Origin: Coleophoma eucalyptorum
Lineage: Eukaryota; Ascomycota; Leotiomycetes; Helotiales; Dermateaceae
Assembly: GCA_026120035.1 (NCBI GenBank)
Contig: JALRME010000001.1
Location: forward strand, 3,237,909-3,301,908
Length of the DNA: 64,000 nt
Reading direction: 5' to 3'
In this document: one piece after another, positions 34,779-46,541 of the stretch
How positions within the stretch are numbered: the first letter of the stretch is position 1
Layout of the letters: every line of letters begins with the position of its first letter
The notes under the pieces: model-generated
What the model was told of the DNA's origin: nothing
The model's database searches: none
Seen by the model: only the letters and a program-made list of their open reading frames with translations
Translations under genes and position numbers: made by a program

Positions 34779-36400
34779 ATGTCTTCCCATTCAGTAGTTG
34801 ATGGTGTTGCCAACGCCGATATGAAGAAGGTAATCACTTCTGAGAAGGACATTGAGGAAAGAGCTGGTGATGTCGAGGGAGTCTATGTTGTCGATCGGGC
34901 GATGGAGAAAAGGATGTTGATGAAATTTGACCTGCACATCCTCCCTATGTTGTCTATCATGTATCTCTTCAAGTACGTATATTTCCCCGCACGCCACCTC
35001 TAAGGGTCCCAAACTAACTTGTACTCACCAGTTCCATCGACAAATCCAACCTCGGAAATGCCAAAACAGCTGGCCTGACAACTGATCTTGGCTTCAAGGG
35101 AAACCAATATAACATCCTCCTCTCTATCTTCTACATCCCGCTCGTCCTCACGGGGCCACCTATGAACATGCTCACCAAGAAATTCGGCGCCAAATATGTC
35201 CTGCCTATTGCCATGCTGATCTTTGGCGGCATGGCCATGATCTCGGCAGCTTGCACGAATTTTGGCGGCATTGTCACCACCCGTTGGTTTCTGGGCATGG
35301 CTGAGAGTGGATTCTTGGCTGGTGTCATCTTTTACCTCACGACGTTCTACAAGAGAGACGAATTGGCAGGAAGACTGAGTATCTTCTACAGTGCTAGTGA
35401 AATTGCGGGAGCGTTCACCGGCTTGATTGCTTTTGGCGTCTTTCAGATTGATAGTAAACTATATGGATGGCAGTATCTTTTCTTGATCGAAGGTTTGTCA
35501 CTGATTCCAGATATGTCGAAGGCGCCATATTGATCAGTTATAGGTTCACTCACCGTCCTGGGCGGCATCATCGCACTTATCGTCCTTCCCAAATCCGCCG
35601 CAACAGCATATTTCCTCACTGAAGAAGAAAAGGCCCTCGCCTACCACCGCATCGCAACCCATTCATCCACCGTCCCTGACTCTGCCTTCTCCTTCCGCCA
35701 AGCCATGCGTGTGTTCAAGCACGACCGTCTTTGGCCCGTCTATATGATCATCGGTCTGTGTCTAGGTGTGCCACTATTCAGTATCTCCAACTTCTTGCCA
35801 CAGATTGTCGCCCGGCTAGGATTCAGCACCGTCAAGACAAATCTCTACACCGTGGCTCCCAACATTGTTGGTGCCTGCTTCGTGGTCGCAACTGCCTTTT
35901 CCAGTGACTACTGGGGCGATCGCAGTCTGCATCTAGCCACCTGTCTCTGCATCTCCGCCATTGGTTTCGTCATCCTAGCGTGCATTGACATCACGAAGAA
36001 TATCGGCGTTGGCTACTTCGCCTGCTTCCTTCTCTGCGCCGGCGGCTTCATCACTTCGCCACTTCTCTCGACGTGGTATAACAACAATACGCCTGATGAG
36101 AACCAACGTGCTATCCTAACCCCGGTCCTAGTTGCAACTGCAAATAGCATGGGTCTTGTCGCTGCTAACATCTTCACGGAGAAGAGTGCTCCAAGATACG
36201 AGATGGCCAGTATTGTATGTGCGTGCTTTGGCTTTGCGGGTGTGGCCATCACGGTTGCACTGGGCTTTTGGATGAAGTGGGATAATATGCGTAGGGACCG
36301 TAAGCTGGGCATGGTGCTTAAAGCTGGGGATGTGCCGACGAGTGAGTTGAAGGGTGGCCAAAACGACCCCAAATGGAGGTGGATGGGAGGCGTTCCCTGA
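34779..36400 (+). CDS. MFS transporter, anion:cation symporter (DAL5/TNA1-like) family
   Basis: Three exons (34779-34972, 35032-35492, 35544-36400) give 503 aa. The first join makes LPMLSIMYLFN-SIDKSNLGN, the classic first-helix phrase of the ACS family. Further family marks are GNQYNILLSIFYIPLVLTGP, TRWFLGMAESGFLAGVIFYL and, across intron 2, YLFLIEG-SLTVLGGIIAL. The second half has SISNFLPQIVARLGFS and WYNNNTPDENQRAI. Fungal members import carboxylates, vitamins, allantoate, ureidosuccinate or dipeptides together with protons at the plasma membrane. The GATA cluster upstream favours a nitrogen-containing substrate, but the protein sequence alone does not fix it. Confidence 0.9.
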
Positions 36401-37396
36401 TTGTAATGTATGCATGGAACTTGCAGGGGAGCTGGACTGGAAAACGTATGATGATAATCCGAGGCATCATTAGTGACTACCACTTTTTCCATTGGTCCCA
36501 TAAATGTGATATGAATTGTAGCAATATTTGAAGTAAAATTCAGTCAAAATATTTTGTACTGGGTTCTGCTCAAGTGATGAACTGGCAAAACACAATTATC
36601 AAGCGTGCTGGGTTCGCTAGTCACGCTGTGCGTCAAAACACAGGTAAGGCGTCACTTTAAATATTAAGACTGAGAAAAACGTTGTCTCTTCAGAAAGCAG
36701 CTTGAATGAGCTCTTATACCCTAAATCTCCTGTAAAGCTTAGCTTAAGGTGATCTGTTTGTTCCCTTCAACCTTTATGAAAACGAACATCTCCTCTGGGC
36801 CTGTTTTGCTCCTGCTTCGCTAAACCTCTGAGTATAAACTCAACATTGTATCTTCAACATTTCCAACCAGAATGCTGACTGCCATCTTGAGCTTGAAGAA
36901 GTACTATTTGTATCAGTAGGAGATATAATATCACACTTATACACAAAATCACGACTACCTTTTATGCACCAACAAGCGAGCATCATCCCTTCAGCCTTAT
37001 GCAGACCTTAAACCCGGCACCACCAGGTCTTGACTATTCCCGGGCCGCTTCGGACTGCTGAAGGACGAAAACGTAACAGGATATAACTCTATTCGGAGCT
37101 GCTATGAGGGCGAACAGTCTAGGAAGCTGTCAGGGCCAACTTATCCGCGGCTGCAAGATAATCTTCCGGTCTGTCAGCAGGAAAATGAAAGCATACGATT
37201 CGTTCCTTCGGCCTTTCTTCTACGCGAGCAGAGGACTAAGGGTCTTGTCACTTGATATGTATGTAGTATTTGGAAATCGTTGTTTATGGTTTCCTTTTAT
37301 TGCATTTCTTGTATTCAATACTATACAAAATCTTGAATCTGACGCTGTCTTTTCGAATTTGGACTTTTTGGTCAACTCGAGAACCTACTTATTACA
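36401..37396. other. intergenic region, nothing convincing
   Basis: A 101-codon plus-strand frame at 37104-37409 lacks motifs and runs into the proposed SDHC first exon in another phase. No other feature is supported. Confidence 0.5.
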
Positions 37397-38131
37397 ATGG
37401 TGCTACTAGCTAGAAATGTGATGGGCTCACAGTCTCGTACGGCTCCCTTCAACTCTCTTTTGTAGTACGGAGTTTTGACTTCCAGTCAGTTCATTCACCT
37501 TCTATTCTTCAGGTCTCACGGCTGGCAGCCAGGAATTATTATGCTGCTCCTCTCGCGAGGAATACTGTTGGTACTCTGCAGGCCAAGTGAGTTCCACCGT
37601 AGAAGCATTACTCTCCGATAGAAAGGTGCTACTGATTCGAACTAACTTCTCCTCTGAATAACCAGAGCTCGCCGAATACACACCACTAAGGCTTCCCAGC
37701 ACCCATCCTTAACCCCTGAACAGGCGCACCAAATCCTCGTCAACCAACGCCGTCAGCGTCCGCTCGCCCCTCATCTGGGAATCTACAAATGGCAAATAAC
37801 TTCGGTTCTCTCTGTCCTCGAGCGTCTCACCGGCATCTTCTGCTCGGCGACGCTCTATATCTTCGGTAGCGCATACGTTGTTTCGTCATATCTAGGGTGG
37901 GACCTCTCGTCGGCGAGCATGGCGGCGGCGGTTGCGGCTTGGCCACTTCTTACGAAGGTTGCGGTGAAATTTGTATTTGCGTTTCCATGGGCTCTGCATG
38001 CCACGAATGGGGTGAGGATGTTGGTGTTTGATGCTGGGAAGCAGTTGTCGCGCCAGCAGGTGATTAGGTCAGGTTGGATCGCTGTCAGTGCTGCGGTGCT
38101 GGGTTCTGGTTATTTGGCTGCGTTTGCGTGA
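37397..38131 (+). CDS. succinate dehydrogenase cytochrome b subunit (SDHC), divergent copy
   Basis: Proposed exons 37397-37436, 37490-37586 and 37666-38131 give 200 aa, the usual size. The N-terminus (MVLLARNVMGSQSL, then VSRLAARNYYAAPLARN) is Arg-rich and looks like a mitochondrial presequence. The exon 1 assignment is uncertain because its donor (GTACGG) is weak. The core is clear: SLTPEQAHQILVNQRRQRPL, APHLGIYKWQITSVLS, ERLTG, a three-helix bundle, and LHATNGVRMLVFD. The haem-ligand His (LHATNG) and the ubiquinone-site Ser and Arg (SVLER) are kept. However, IYKPQ reads IYKWQ, the HRITG/NRITG His or Asn is Glu, and RHLxWD reads RMLVFD. These changes suggest a paralogue rather than the core complex II subunit. 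It would anchor SDHA/B in the inner membrane. Confidence 0.75.
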
Positions 38132-38811
38132 GGGTAGCTTGCTTCTTGATCGTCTATGGGAGGTATATGCATTTCAGGAGTCAGATTCTCTTCATTCTTT
38201 TAGGCCATGGTTAAACATTGCATATATTTCGTTGTGTGTAACTCTCTCGGAGACGCTGGCCTTTGCGAGGATGGCATCAATAGTGTCTTTCTTGACTGCA
38301 CTTATCTTCAGGCTGTGTACCATCATTTGGATCATCTAGTTAAATAAGTAAGTTTACAAACTGAACTGGCTTGCCCTTGGCTACTTGATGATAATTGAAA
38401 ACATTTATTCAAAGAAATAACATAACGTTCAGAGCATGGTCTCGATTCTGACGCTAATATAATGAGCAACATCCTATAGTAACCTCTTTTGTCTATAAAC
38501 CAATGAGGCTTTTTTCTAGTAAGGCGTGAGATACTCTCTTCGATTTCGTAATGTGTGTTTTGCGCTAATATAAACCGCCCAAACTAAATTACCATGGCCT
38601 AGATTGTAAAGAATAACCATAATTCTTCCAGCATCCTTTCATAAGATCTAGCTATCGTCTACAAAGCACTGTACAGATACCCATTTCGCAAACTTGACAC
38701 ACTTCATATCTACTTGTCTCCTATAACACGATAAATTGCAGTTAGCACTTGTCTATCATTGAAAGAGAGCACAAGGTAAAAAGAGTAAACAAGTGTCGGG
38801 AGTAAGCTCCA
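38132..38811. other. intergenic region, nothing seen
   Basis: This lies between the convergent SDHC and acyltransferase genes. An 83-codon frame overlapping the SDHC end is its shadow. The rest is AT-rich and featureless. Confidence 0.55.
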
Positions 38812-40586
38812 TCAGCGAGCTACTAGCACGCTATCAACTACGCTCCGAAGATATACGCTACCACTTATACTGGCGTAGAATATCTGGAAACAGGAATTTA
38901 TTTCTTACCAAAATATGTCAGACGCCCACACTGTCACGACTGCACAACAGGATAGAGCGACTGTACAGAATTAGTAAATGCATGACATGACAGCAAAGCT
39001 ACTGCTTCACCCAAATTTGCTGAGTAACTTACTAATCATTCCAACAATAAATCCCAGAGTCCCAAAGCCACTGGTAAGGCTCAAACACTTTGGGACCAGC
39101 CAGTTCCCAAGACTGAGCTCGACTTGGGTATGTAGCATATACATGGACAGACTGATGTCTCCAAGATATTGAGCTAGCCGTGTCGTGAATATTTTTTGTA
39201 GAAACTTGCCGTTCTCTAAGATAGCAACTAGGAAGATAGCACCCAACACCGGAAAAAAATAGCCACCAAACCATGACCATCGCGATGGGATGTATAATGA
39301 AAGCTGACGATAGCCGGGTGAAGAATCAGCGCCGTATTCTGGATAAGTCCCTATATAGCAGGCTAGAATGAAGGCGGCTGAATATGGCAGATAAGAAAAG
39401 ATCATTCGACGGATTGAAAAGGGATACGGGTCCATTGTCTTCTCCGTGACATTTTCAGTTGTCGGATCAAGTAGTAGATCATATTGCACCGATTTTCCAT
39501 GGGAGAGCTCAGCTAGCAATACACCGCTGATGAATAGTGTCCATTGCCATCTACCGGTAAAGAGGCAGAATGCAACTAGCATCGCCGGTATAGCGATTCG
39601 AAACTTTGGTCGTGCAAGTACGATTCCGAGGACTAGCGTAAAGACAACCATGGAACCCATGTATTCAACCTGCATCGTCCAGAGCGGAAAGTTGTACGTA
39701 GGGAACCTGAAATTTCCAAACTGGAATGGATCTGTCATGATCATACAGTCCTCGACCCAGCTGCTGAACGTAGCCTCGTGTGGCGCTGGGAGTTTTGCTT
39801 CTATTATAACTCTGCCTGTGGTGGGTGGTCCTGAAGCGGATAGAGTATCCCAATCTGAGTAGAGATTATGGGCCAAACCTGTTCGTGCTAGCACGAAGCC
39901 AATGATAGTAGATGCAATGGCTGGTAGCATCAACCGCAGCCAGCGGCGAAACACCGACGACGACAGTGACTGTAAGACAGCAGCTAAGTCTCGTCTTCTT
40001 GCAAGTCCTACATAATTGAGTTAGCTATGCTATTCTGTGCCCAAGGGGAGAGTAGCAATGAGTGACAAACAAGTTTCAGAGGTATATCTACCAATAAGTA
40101 GTAGCGGTTTCAACAAACACTGGTTTGCATTTCCAAACATATCCAACGATGATACTAACTTCAATCCGAAGGGGATTGTACTAAAGAACGGGTAGTCTCA
40201 CCTAATGCTTTGTGACTGAGGACATAGCCTGAGATGACGAAGAATATAGTAACCATGAACCGCCCGGAATAAATAGTACGTATGATGGGCAACTGTATAA
40301 TTCTATCGTTGTGCCCTTGAGCAGCATTGCTGCCATCACCACTCCCCCAGCCATGTGATAGATATGGAAAGTACTGAGCAACGTAGTGGTTAAAGACTAC
40401 GAACAAGGCTGCGACTCCTCTGAGACCATCCAGATATGATGTAGGATACAATGTACGTGGTTTCAAGTGGCGTCGCCCCAGGAAACTTGGTTTCAGTGCC
40501 GCAAGAAACGACCGATGGACTGTTGGAGCTGATGTATACGCCATTCTCATCCATTCCAAGATGGGATACTTTGCAATTGAGCTCAT
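38812..40586 (-). CDS. membrane acyltransferase 3 family protein
   Basis: Four exons (40586-40202, 40007-39033, 38960-38909, 38842-38812) give 480 aa. The two last exons are short (52 and 31 nt) but restore the family C-terminus: VTVWASDIF-CVVDSVLVAR resembles the usual FWRxVDxPSVxxARW ending. The N-terminal half has SYLDGLRGVAALFVVFNHYV, the diagnostic motif of acyltransferase 3, and GRFMVTIFFVISGYVLSHKAL. The middle has NFPLWTMQVEYMGSMVVFTL and the C-terminal half YLGDISLSMYMLHTQVE. About ten helices are predicted. Members move acetyl or other acyl groups to sugars, lipids or secondary metabolites at the membrane. The substrate is unknown. The 194-nt first intron is long for this window and may hide a small exon. 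Confidence 0.86.
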
Positions 40587-41665
40587 GTTTGATGAAATGA
40601 AATATGTTCATTCACGATCGCTGGCTCTTTGCTCAAAGAACAAGGCTAAATTGGCGTTGAAGGGTCGTGGGCACGGGGAAACAGGTTTGATGGTTTCACC
40701 ACCATCAGGAGCCTCGGTAAGTAGAACAGGTGTCGACGCTCGAGAAGTCAGAGCATTGGGTGGCGCCGAGAAAGTTGTAATTGAAGTCGTTAGGCCTAAG
40801 TTAGTATTAAGAGTCTTCCCTGAGGGAGTTTCTTCCACGATGAAGTTGTCGAAATGGCTTCTTTGGTTTCTAAATACATAATGGCCCAAGTATAGTTGCG
40901 AGGCTAGCGAGACGTTATACTGTTTCAGCATCAACACATTCTGTTGGTGCAAACCCTCAGCCGATAGGTCCAAACACCCGAAGATTCGGTGCACTGCCCG
41001 TGTGTCTGCCAATGTAACTTTGCGATATATCGCAAGCATGAAAGATAAAATCATCCAAAGTAAATAGCAGCCATTTAAATTATTCAACTGTAGAATAGTA
41101 TGCTAGGGTAAAGGCTGCTCTTCGTGTGTCAGGTTATGGACGTTAGAAAAATACAAGTATCACTCATGAAGTTCAAGAGAGACATGCAGTTCTAAGGTAC
41201 TGCATTTTTTGTATATTAAAAAGCTGTCATGGAGTGGTCCGGTCGCTGGTGAGACTGAAGCAATGACGGCAGTGGTCGAGCAAGATCTGATAAGGGACAG
41301 CAGGAACCATTTATTGGTTGGAGAACCACATGGAACAACCACGTGCATATCTCCTATGATCAAGGCGCTATCGATTGACTTGATATAATTGTTTTTATCT
41401 TTTGCTTCGCGCTGGCAAATAATATCTTCCTTTATTTATACATGGTGGCAATGAGAGTTCCTAATTACTAGTTTGCTAAGGCTTAAACATGAGGTATTAG
41501 CACCACAGTTCCTACATATATCTAGTAGCTGCCGAGAAATGACTTACAGCCACAATATCAAACACATAATGGTGAATCTTATTGATTCGGTCAAGCCCCG
41601 ATGATTACCTCAGCACAATTTACCTCTTTTGTTATTTCTTCACATACAGCTGCCCTCCTAGATGC
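40587..41665. other. intergenic region with an unsupported 159-codon frame
   Basis: A minus-strand frame at 40608-41087 begins with a hydrophobic stretch but matches nothing I know and shows no splice structure. I do not call it a gene. The rest, up to the tyrosinase stop, shows nothing. Confidence 0.45.
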
Positions 41666-42888
41666 CTACTCATATCTGTAGCAAAACCCTTCGTACCCAA
41701 CTCTCATCAACTGCCATGTCGGTCGTGCAGCACTTAGGTACCCCCAGTCTTGCTCGTAATCCAAGGTCATCTCAGTTGCTCCAGGAGGGTCGAAGATAAT
41801 GTCAGTACCGTTGAGTGCCCAGTTGCGCTGGATCGGGTCTTCTGACTGCCAATCGGACCACACTTTGTCGATCATGCTGTGGTGTAGCCAGAACATAGGA
41901 TCATTTGGGCTGGCAAAAAAGTCGATACCAGCGCCACCAAGGATGTAGTGACCGCCAACGTGAACACCAGCGTGGATGTCAACGCCAGACATGTTGCCCT
42001 GGAACTCTGTAATAGTTTTAGTCTGTTGCACAAGGTAAGCGACAGCGGATGCATTGTTGTACAACTCATTGATGGCAACGGAAAGATCACGCGTCATGCA
42101 ACGTGGGTTGGCAACAGTCCAGTTTGATGGAACCTTCTTGGCGAACGCGGCGGAGAATGGGAAAGGACCTAGGCGGAGGGTATGATTGACAAAAGGACCG
42201 GCAGTGACGCATCCACCACCACTACCGCGAGGAAGAACAGCTCCACCTCCAACAACTATAGGCGCAAGACTCGGATCATATGCACCGTTGTTACTCATGC
42301 TAGTGCTACTACCATCAAAAAGAAGAGATTCTTCAAGCTTGTATGGTGAGTCGAGATAAAGGGCCCAGTTCCAGTATCTATTGGTCACATTAATCTACTC
42401 GTCTTGTATCCACATGAGGAGCACATAGGCTTACGGTTGAGCACCTTTGTACACACACTCTTGTTGCAAGGAATTCTCATATAGGAAAACAAATTGTCTA
42501 TGCCACGATAGGAATTTTCCATTCAAGTGCATACCCAAGGTATTGTTGATGTGAGTGGCAACAAAGTCGTCAAAGCGGGAGACCGCACCAGGGACGAGAC
42601 CTGCGGGCAATTTCGACGGCAAAGCTTGCAGGCATAGAACTGCATCGATATATGATCGCCTTTCGACGGCGCTCATAGACGACCTATTTGACCAGCCTGA
42701 TCAGTACTGAAAACCCAGACAATTGACTACGCGATCGGCTCTCACCATTCCTTCCTAACGGCATATGAGTTACACCGGCTTAAATAAGTTTGATCGGGTA
42801 AAGCAATTGCAGCAACACCAGATGATAGCTGAATGGTAGGACTAATACTGAGAGTCAGGGCCCTAGTAAGGAGGGAGGAAAACTTCAT
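41666..42888 (-). CDS. secreted short tyrosinase (polyphenol oxidase)
   Basis: Three exons (42888-42746, 42683-42435, 42377-41666) give 367 aa. A signal peptide-like start (MKFSSLLTRALTLSISPTIQ) is followed by CNSYAVRKEW-SSMSAVERRSY across intron 1. CuA histidines lie in THINNTLGMHLNGKFLSWHR. Intron 2 joins GAQP-YWNWALYLDSPY. CuB histidines lie in DIHAGVHVGGH and DPMFWLHHSMIDKVW. The protein ends soon after LMRVGYEGFCYRYE, so the C-terminal lid domain that keeps long tyrosinases latent is absent. It belongs to the short secreted fungal type, oxidising mono- and diphenols to quinones. Uses may include melanin precursors, plant phenolics or protein cross-linking. N-glycosylation sites such as NHT and NMS fit secretion. 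Expression context is unknown. Confidence 0.92.
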
Positions 42889-44150
42889 GATCAACTGAGT
42901 AATAGCTCTGAGGAAGTAGAGAGTGAGAGAAATGATTTGACCACTATCCAGGGCTTTTATTTAGGTTGTAACCTCTTCTTTATACAAGTTTTGTGATATT
43001 CCTACTCGAATTATCACTGCAATTCCCCTCAACGTAGGTAGTACTTTCTTACTCTGACAGCTTACATGGTAAATATCGTGCAGCCTATTGGGCAGTGGAT
43101 GTCATCTGCAAATTTACGGGTAAACTTAGCTAGTACCTAACAGGCTCTGATTGGTATCTTCTTTCGTGGCAGCTGCAGTAGAAAAGTACAGTGCTACTCC
43201 ATCCATTTCGCATCATCTAACACGCGAACAATATACCGCTTGCAACCCATTGAACTGATTCTACAACGAGTATTCACCTGGTTGAGGCATTAATAGCCAT
43301 TTCTTTACTAACTATCCTATTATGCCTTTTTGCGATCTTAAGCTTGTACTATTGAAATCTTGGCCGGATATTTAAGTTTGAAGAATGACTAGATGCGGGG
43401 ATGTATCTAAGCAGTAAGCTTATGCTACCGAAGCTTTTTTTCCCGCAATGCGAGTGATACAGTATCTGCAGCCAGACCCTGTGGTCGTAAAAGTAGTACA
43501 AAGATTTCATTTGATGGAATGTAATTTCCATGGAGTGGGCACCTCTTCCGCACTTCTGATGTATTTTGGAGCTCCTCCTGCCTTTGCACATTAATTATCT
43601 TGCCCAATTAACGAATTTGCAACATTTTCTGAAGGCACGAAGCCTCAGATACACTATAGTTATAGATGAGAAATCCCAAAAGGCCGCTAGAGGCAAATTC
43701 AAATCTTGTAAGGTAGACCGAAGCTTGATATACGAATCGTTGAGGTCGCTTGCCAAATTGCTATTGGCTAACTACTTTTCTACTAATTTTTATATGTTAT
43801 ATATTTGAAATCGAATCACTAACAAAACTACAGATTCCTCTACATTCAACATGAAGCAGGATAATTTAGCTTTATGAAATTCACCAACTAGACGGCTCCT
43901 AGTACGGTATGCTTCAAGCTACCGGTAAATCACATGACCTGGCTATTTCGTGATCCGGGATTGTTTCTTCGAAGCCGTGTCAAAACAGCCTCCACGGCCT
44001 AAACCTCGCTGACCACATGTATTTGCGGGTGCTACTATATCAAATTCTTGTTTTGGAGGCCCAAATATTCCACGCCCATCTGCACATTATTACAAATCAA
44101 AGCTAATGTGCTTTCGCTACAAATCATAATCCCATCTGACAAGGTTTACT
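42889..44150. other. intergenic region, nothing convincing
   Basis: Divergent promoter region between the tyrosinase (minus) and the Zn2Cys6 regulator (plus). Frames of 60-80 codons have no motif. No clear repeat or regulatory element was recognised. Confidence 0.5.
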
Positions 44151-46370
44151 ATGCCGGCGTGTATCCAATGTTATAATAGAAAGGCTGGTTCAGTTCATTT
44201 CGTTGTAGTATCCTGAAACAGCCTCAATTACTGACTGAGCTATCTCAGGTTAAATGTGACCGTCTTCAAACAGGCTGCAGTGAATGTAAAAGGCTAAAGC
44301 ATACCTGTTCTCTCCTTTCGTCGGGGACAACCACATTACCCAATTTGGTTGGGCGGCCAAATAACCCGGCATCACAATATACCCTTGGAGGTTATCGGCG
44401 GCAGCGAAGTCAAAGAGCTTGTACTGTATGTCGAATTCAGAAGGCACGATGTTCTGGGGAGTCACCAAGTTGTCAACGCTGCCTTTCACGCGGATTCCAT
44501 TGCGACTATATGCCAACCAAACGTAAAGTCCAAGGTGCCACTTCCCTTACCCAAAATTCTAAACCCACAACATCATTATCATCAGGAGAGACCATCACAG
44601 TACAAGAAACTCCAGATCTAGAACTCGATGTACACAGAAAGGATGGGCTTGGTCAGGAAACAGTCGAGACGCAGGATCTTATGGTCTATATCGATGCCTT
44701 CTTTAGCTTTATCTACCCCAGTCCCTGTATGAGCTTTCTCCACCAGACTCGTTTCATACAAATCTATGAGAAAGGTGAATGTCCATTACCTCTACTGCAA
44801 GCTGTGTGCGGAGTGGCGAGCCTGTTCCTGCCAGAAAAAGATCACAAAACATACGGAAAAGCCTGGATAGAGGCCGCAGAAGAGTCGATATTGCAAAAGC
44901 TTGAGGATCCTACTCTGGTTAATATACAGGTGATATTGATCTTGACATTCTACTTTTCAGCAACACGGCAGCTCAGGAAAGTCATGCTATACTTATCGCT
45001 TGGTGTTCGTTTGGCCTACATGTCTCAGCTGAATTATGAGCACCGCACTTTTCCTGTTGCAGTCCGTGAAACTCGACGCAGAATCATGTGGGCTTTATAT
45101 GTTCAAGACAAATTCTACTCAGCAGGTCTGCCTGACTTCACTCTCTGCGCTCCGGACACCATACACATCAAGCTACCCTGTACGGAAGTAGACTTTGCTC
45201 TGGAGCTTGATACAGAAACTGAGCAACTTGTTCCCCAAAAAAATAAAACAAATCCCGTGAAATTGGGGCCTCTTGCTTACTATATTCGAATACTGGATAT
45301 CAGAGACCGAGTGCTCCGGTAAGTCTCCTCTCGTACCCACAATAATCGACCTGACATATAGTATCTCTCAGTTATACAAGGAAACTAGCCATTGCTGGAG
45401 TTCCGCCAGATTTTCAGCACCAGTTCGAGGAATTGGACCATGAGCTAGAGAAGTTTCGTAAAATGCTTCCCGAAGAGATGCAGTTCAGTGAGAAGACTAT
45501 GGTCCTACACGCACACTCTCCATTCCGCAGGACTATAATAATGATTGAAATCTGGTGGCACCAGTGCTTTTGCGACTTGTATCGGATTGTGTTCGAAAAC
45601 TTCCGGGAGGCTGTGACGGACACGATACTAAAGACGATTCCTGAGAGTTATGTTTACTCGTGTCGCAAGCGTGCCTTTGAGCATGCTGTGGAGATCACTG
45701 GCATTTTCAAGACTATTCTAAAACTAGGATCCCGAGATCGATATATTGTCACGGAGTCCTTTCTTGGCACTAATGCATATCAATGCGCTCGTATTATCTC
45801 TCATGCTAAACAACTGAGTCCAGACGATAATGCAGTCACAGACGAGGAGATTATATGGTCATTAACAGTCTGTCATGATGTTTTGACAGAATTGAGAGAT
45901 GTGTATATATATTTACACTACATTGTAAGTCTTCTATCCCGTCATGTCGCGATTTGCTCTAATATGACCCAATTAGCAAGAAGATATCGGCAAAATGATC
46001 GCTAATATCCAAGCACGAATCGAGGGAGATTTCAGGTGCGTAACGATATGCCATGAGCAATTGATATGCTTACCAAAATAGCTCAATGGAACTTTTACGG
46101 GAGACAACCCCCGAACAGGAGCATGTGGGCATGCCTTCTGCAATCCACGGAAATATACTCTCAAAGTACGGGTTAGTGGACGCAATCTCCGCCGGCAGCG
46201 GCGGAGAACCAATTCGCCATGAATCTGGTGTCTCTGGCCAGTTTACAGACAATATGAGTGAGAACACTCGGCAGCTTGACAACTGGGATCAGACTTGGAT
46301 GCGAGGCTGGATCGATCCATTGACCATGGGAGAATTCGATTTTTCTTTCGATAATATTCTGGTAGTATGA
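44151..46370 (+). CDS. transcription factor with two tandem Zn2Cys6 clusters
   Basis: Five exons (44151-44183, 44249-45318, 45372-45924, 45977-46035, 46082-46370) give 667 aa. Exon 1 plus exon 2 spell a first binuclear cluster with exact CX2CX6CX6CX2CX6C spacing, starting ACIQCYNRK and joined to VKCDRLQTGCSECKRLKHTC. About 40 residues later a second cluster has the same spacing (RACTVCRIQKARC, then CQRCLSRGFHC). The body holds the fungal_trans-type middle region, with FFSFIYPSPCMSFLHQTRFI and RRRIMWALYVQDKFYSAGLP, and it ends in an acidic, aromatic tail (MGEFDFSFDNILVV). It is nuclear and presumably binds CGG/CCG triplets. Intron 1 has a GC donor, and without its removal no upstream Met serves either cluster. 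It is convergent with the sulfatase gene, 171 bases apart, which suggests a local target. Confidence 0.85.
44184..44248 (+). other. GC-AG intron inside the first zinc cluster
   Basis: A 65-nt intron with donor AAG|GCTGGT, branch-like CTGAC and acceptor CTCAG. Removing it fuses CYNRK to VKCD and completes the first Zn2Cys6 cluster exactly. The donor is a weak GC type, so this is either a functional GC-AG intron or a GT donor damaged by one T-to-C change. Unspliced RNA would stop after about 20 codons. Confidence 0.65.
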
Positions 46371-46541
46371 ACATTTGATCAATGGTCTCAGCAGAACACA
46401 CTGCTTTATACATGCGCAACCTGCTCTTCTACTCATAGAGTTGAAATAATAAATTACACACACAATTGCAATACTCTTCTATTGCATTACAACAAATCCA
46501 CAATATCTTTTTAAGTCATTCTATTCCCTAATAGCCAGCCT

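Noticed and set aside
40608..41087. 159-codon minus-strand frame as a gene
   Set aside because: It has no domain, signal, splice partner or codon character and lies in the promoter of the acyltransferase.
44345..46370. Regulator starting within exon 2 with only the second zinc cluster
   Set aside because: That position is TTG, not ATG, and no ATG precedes the second cluster in the exon, so exon 1 is needed.
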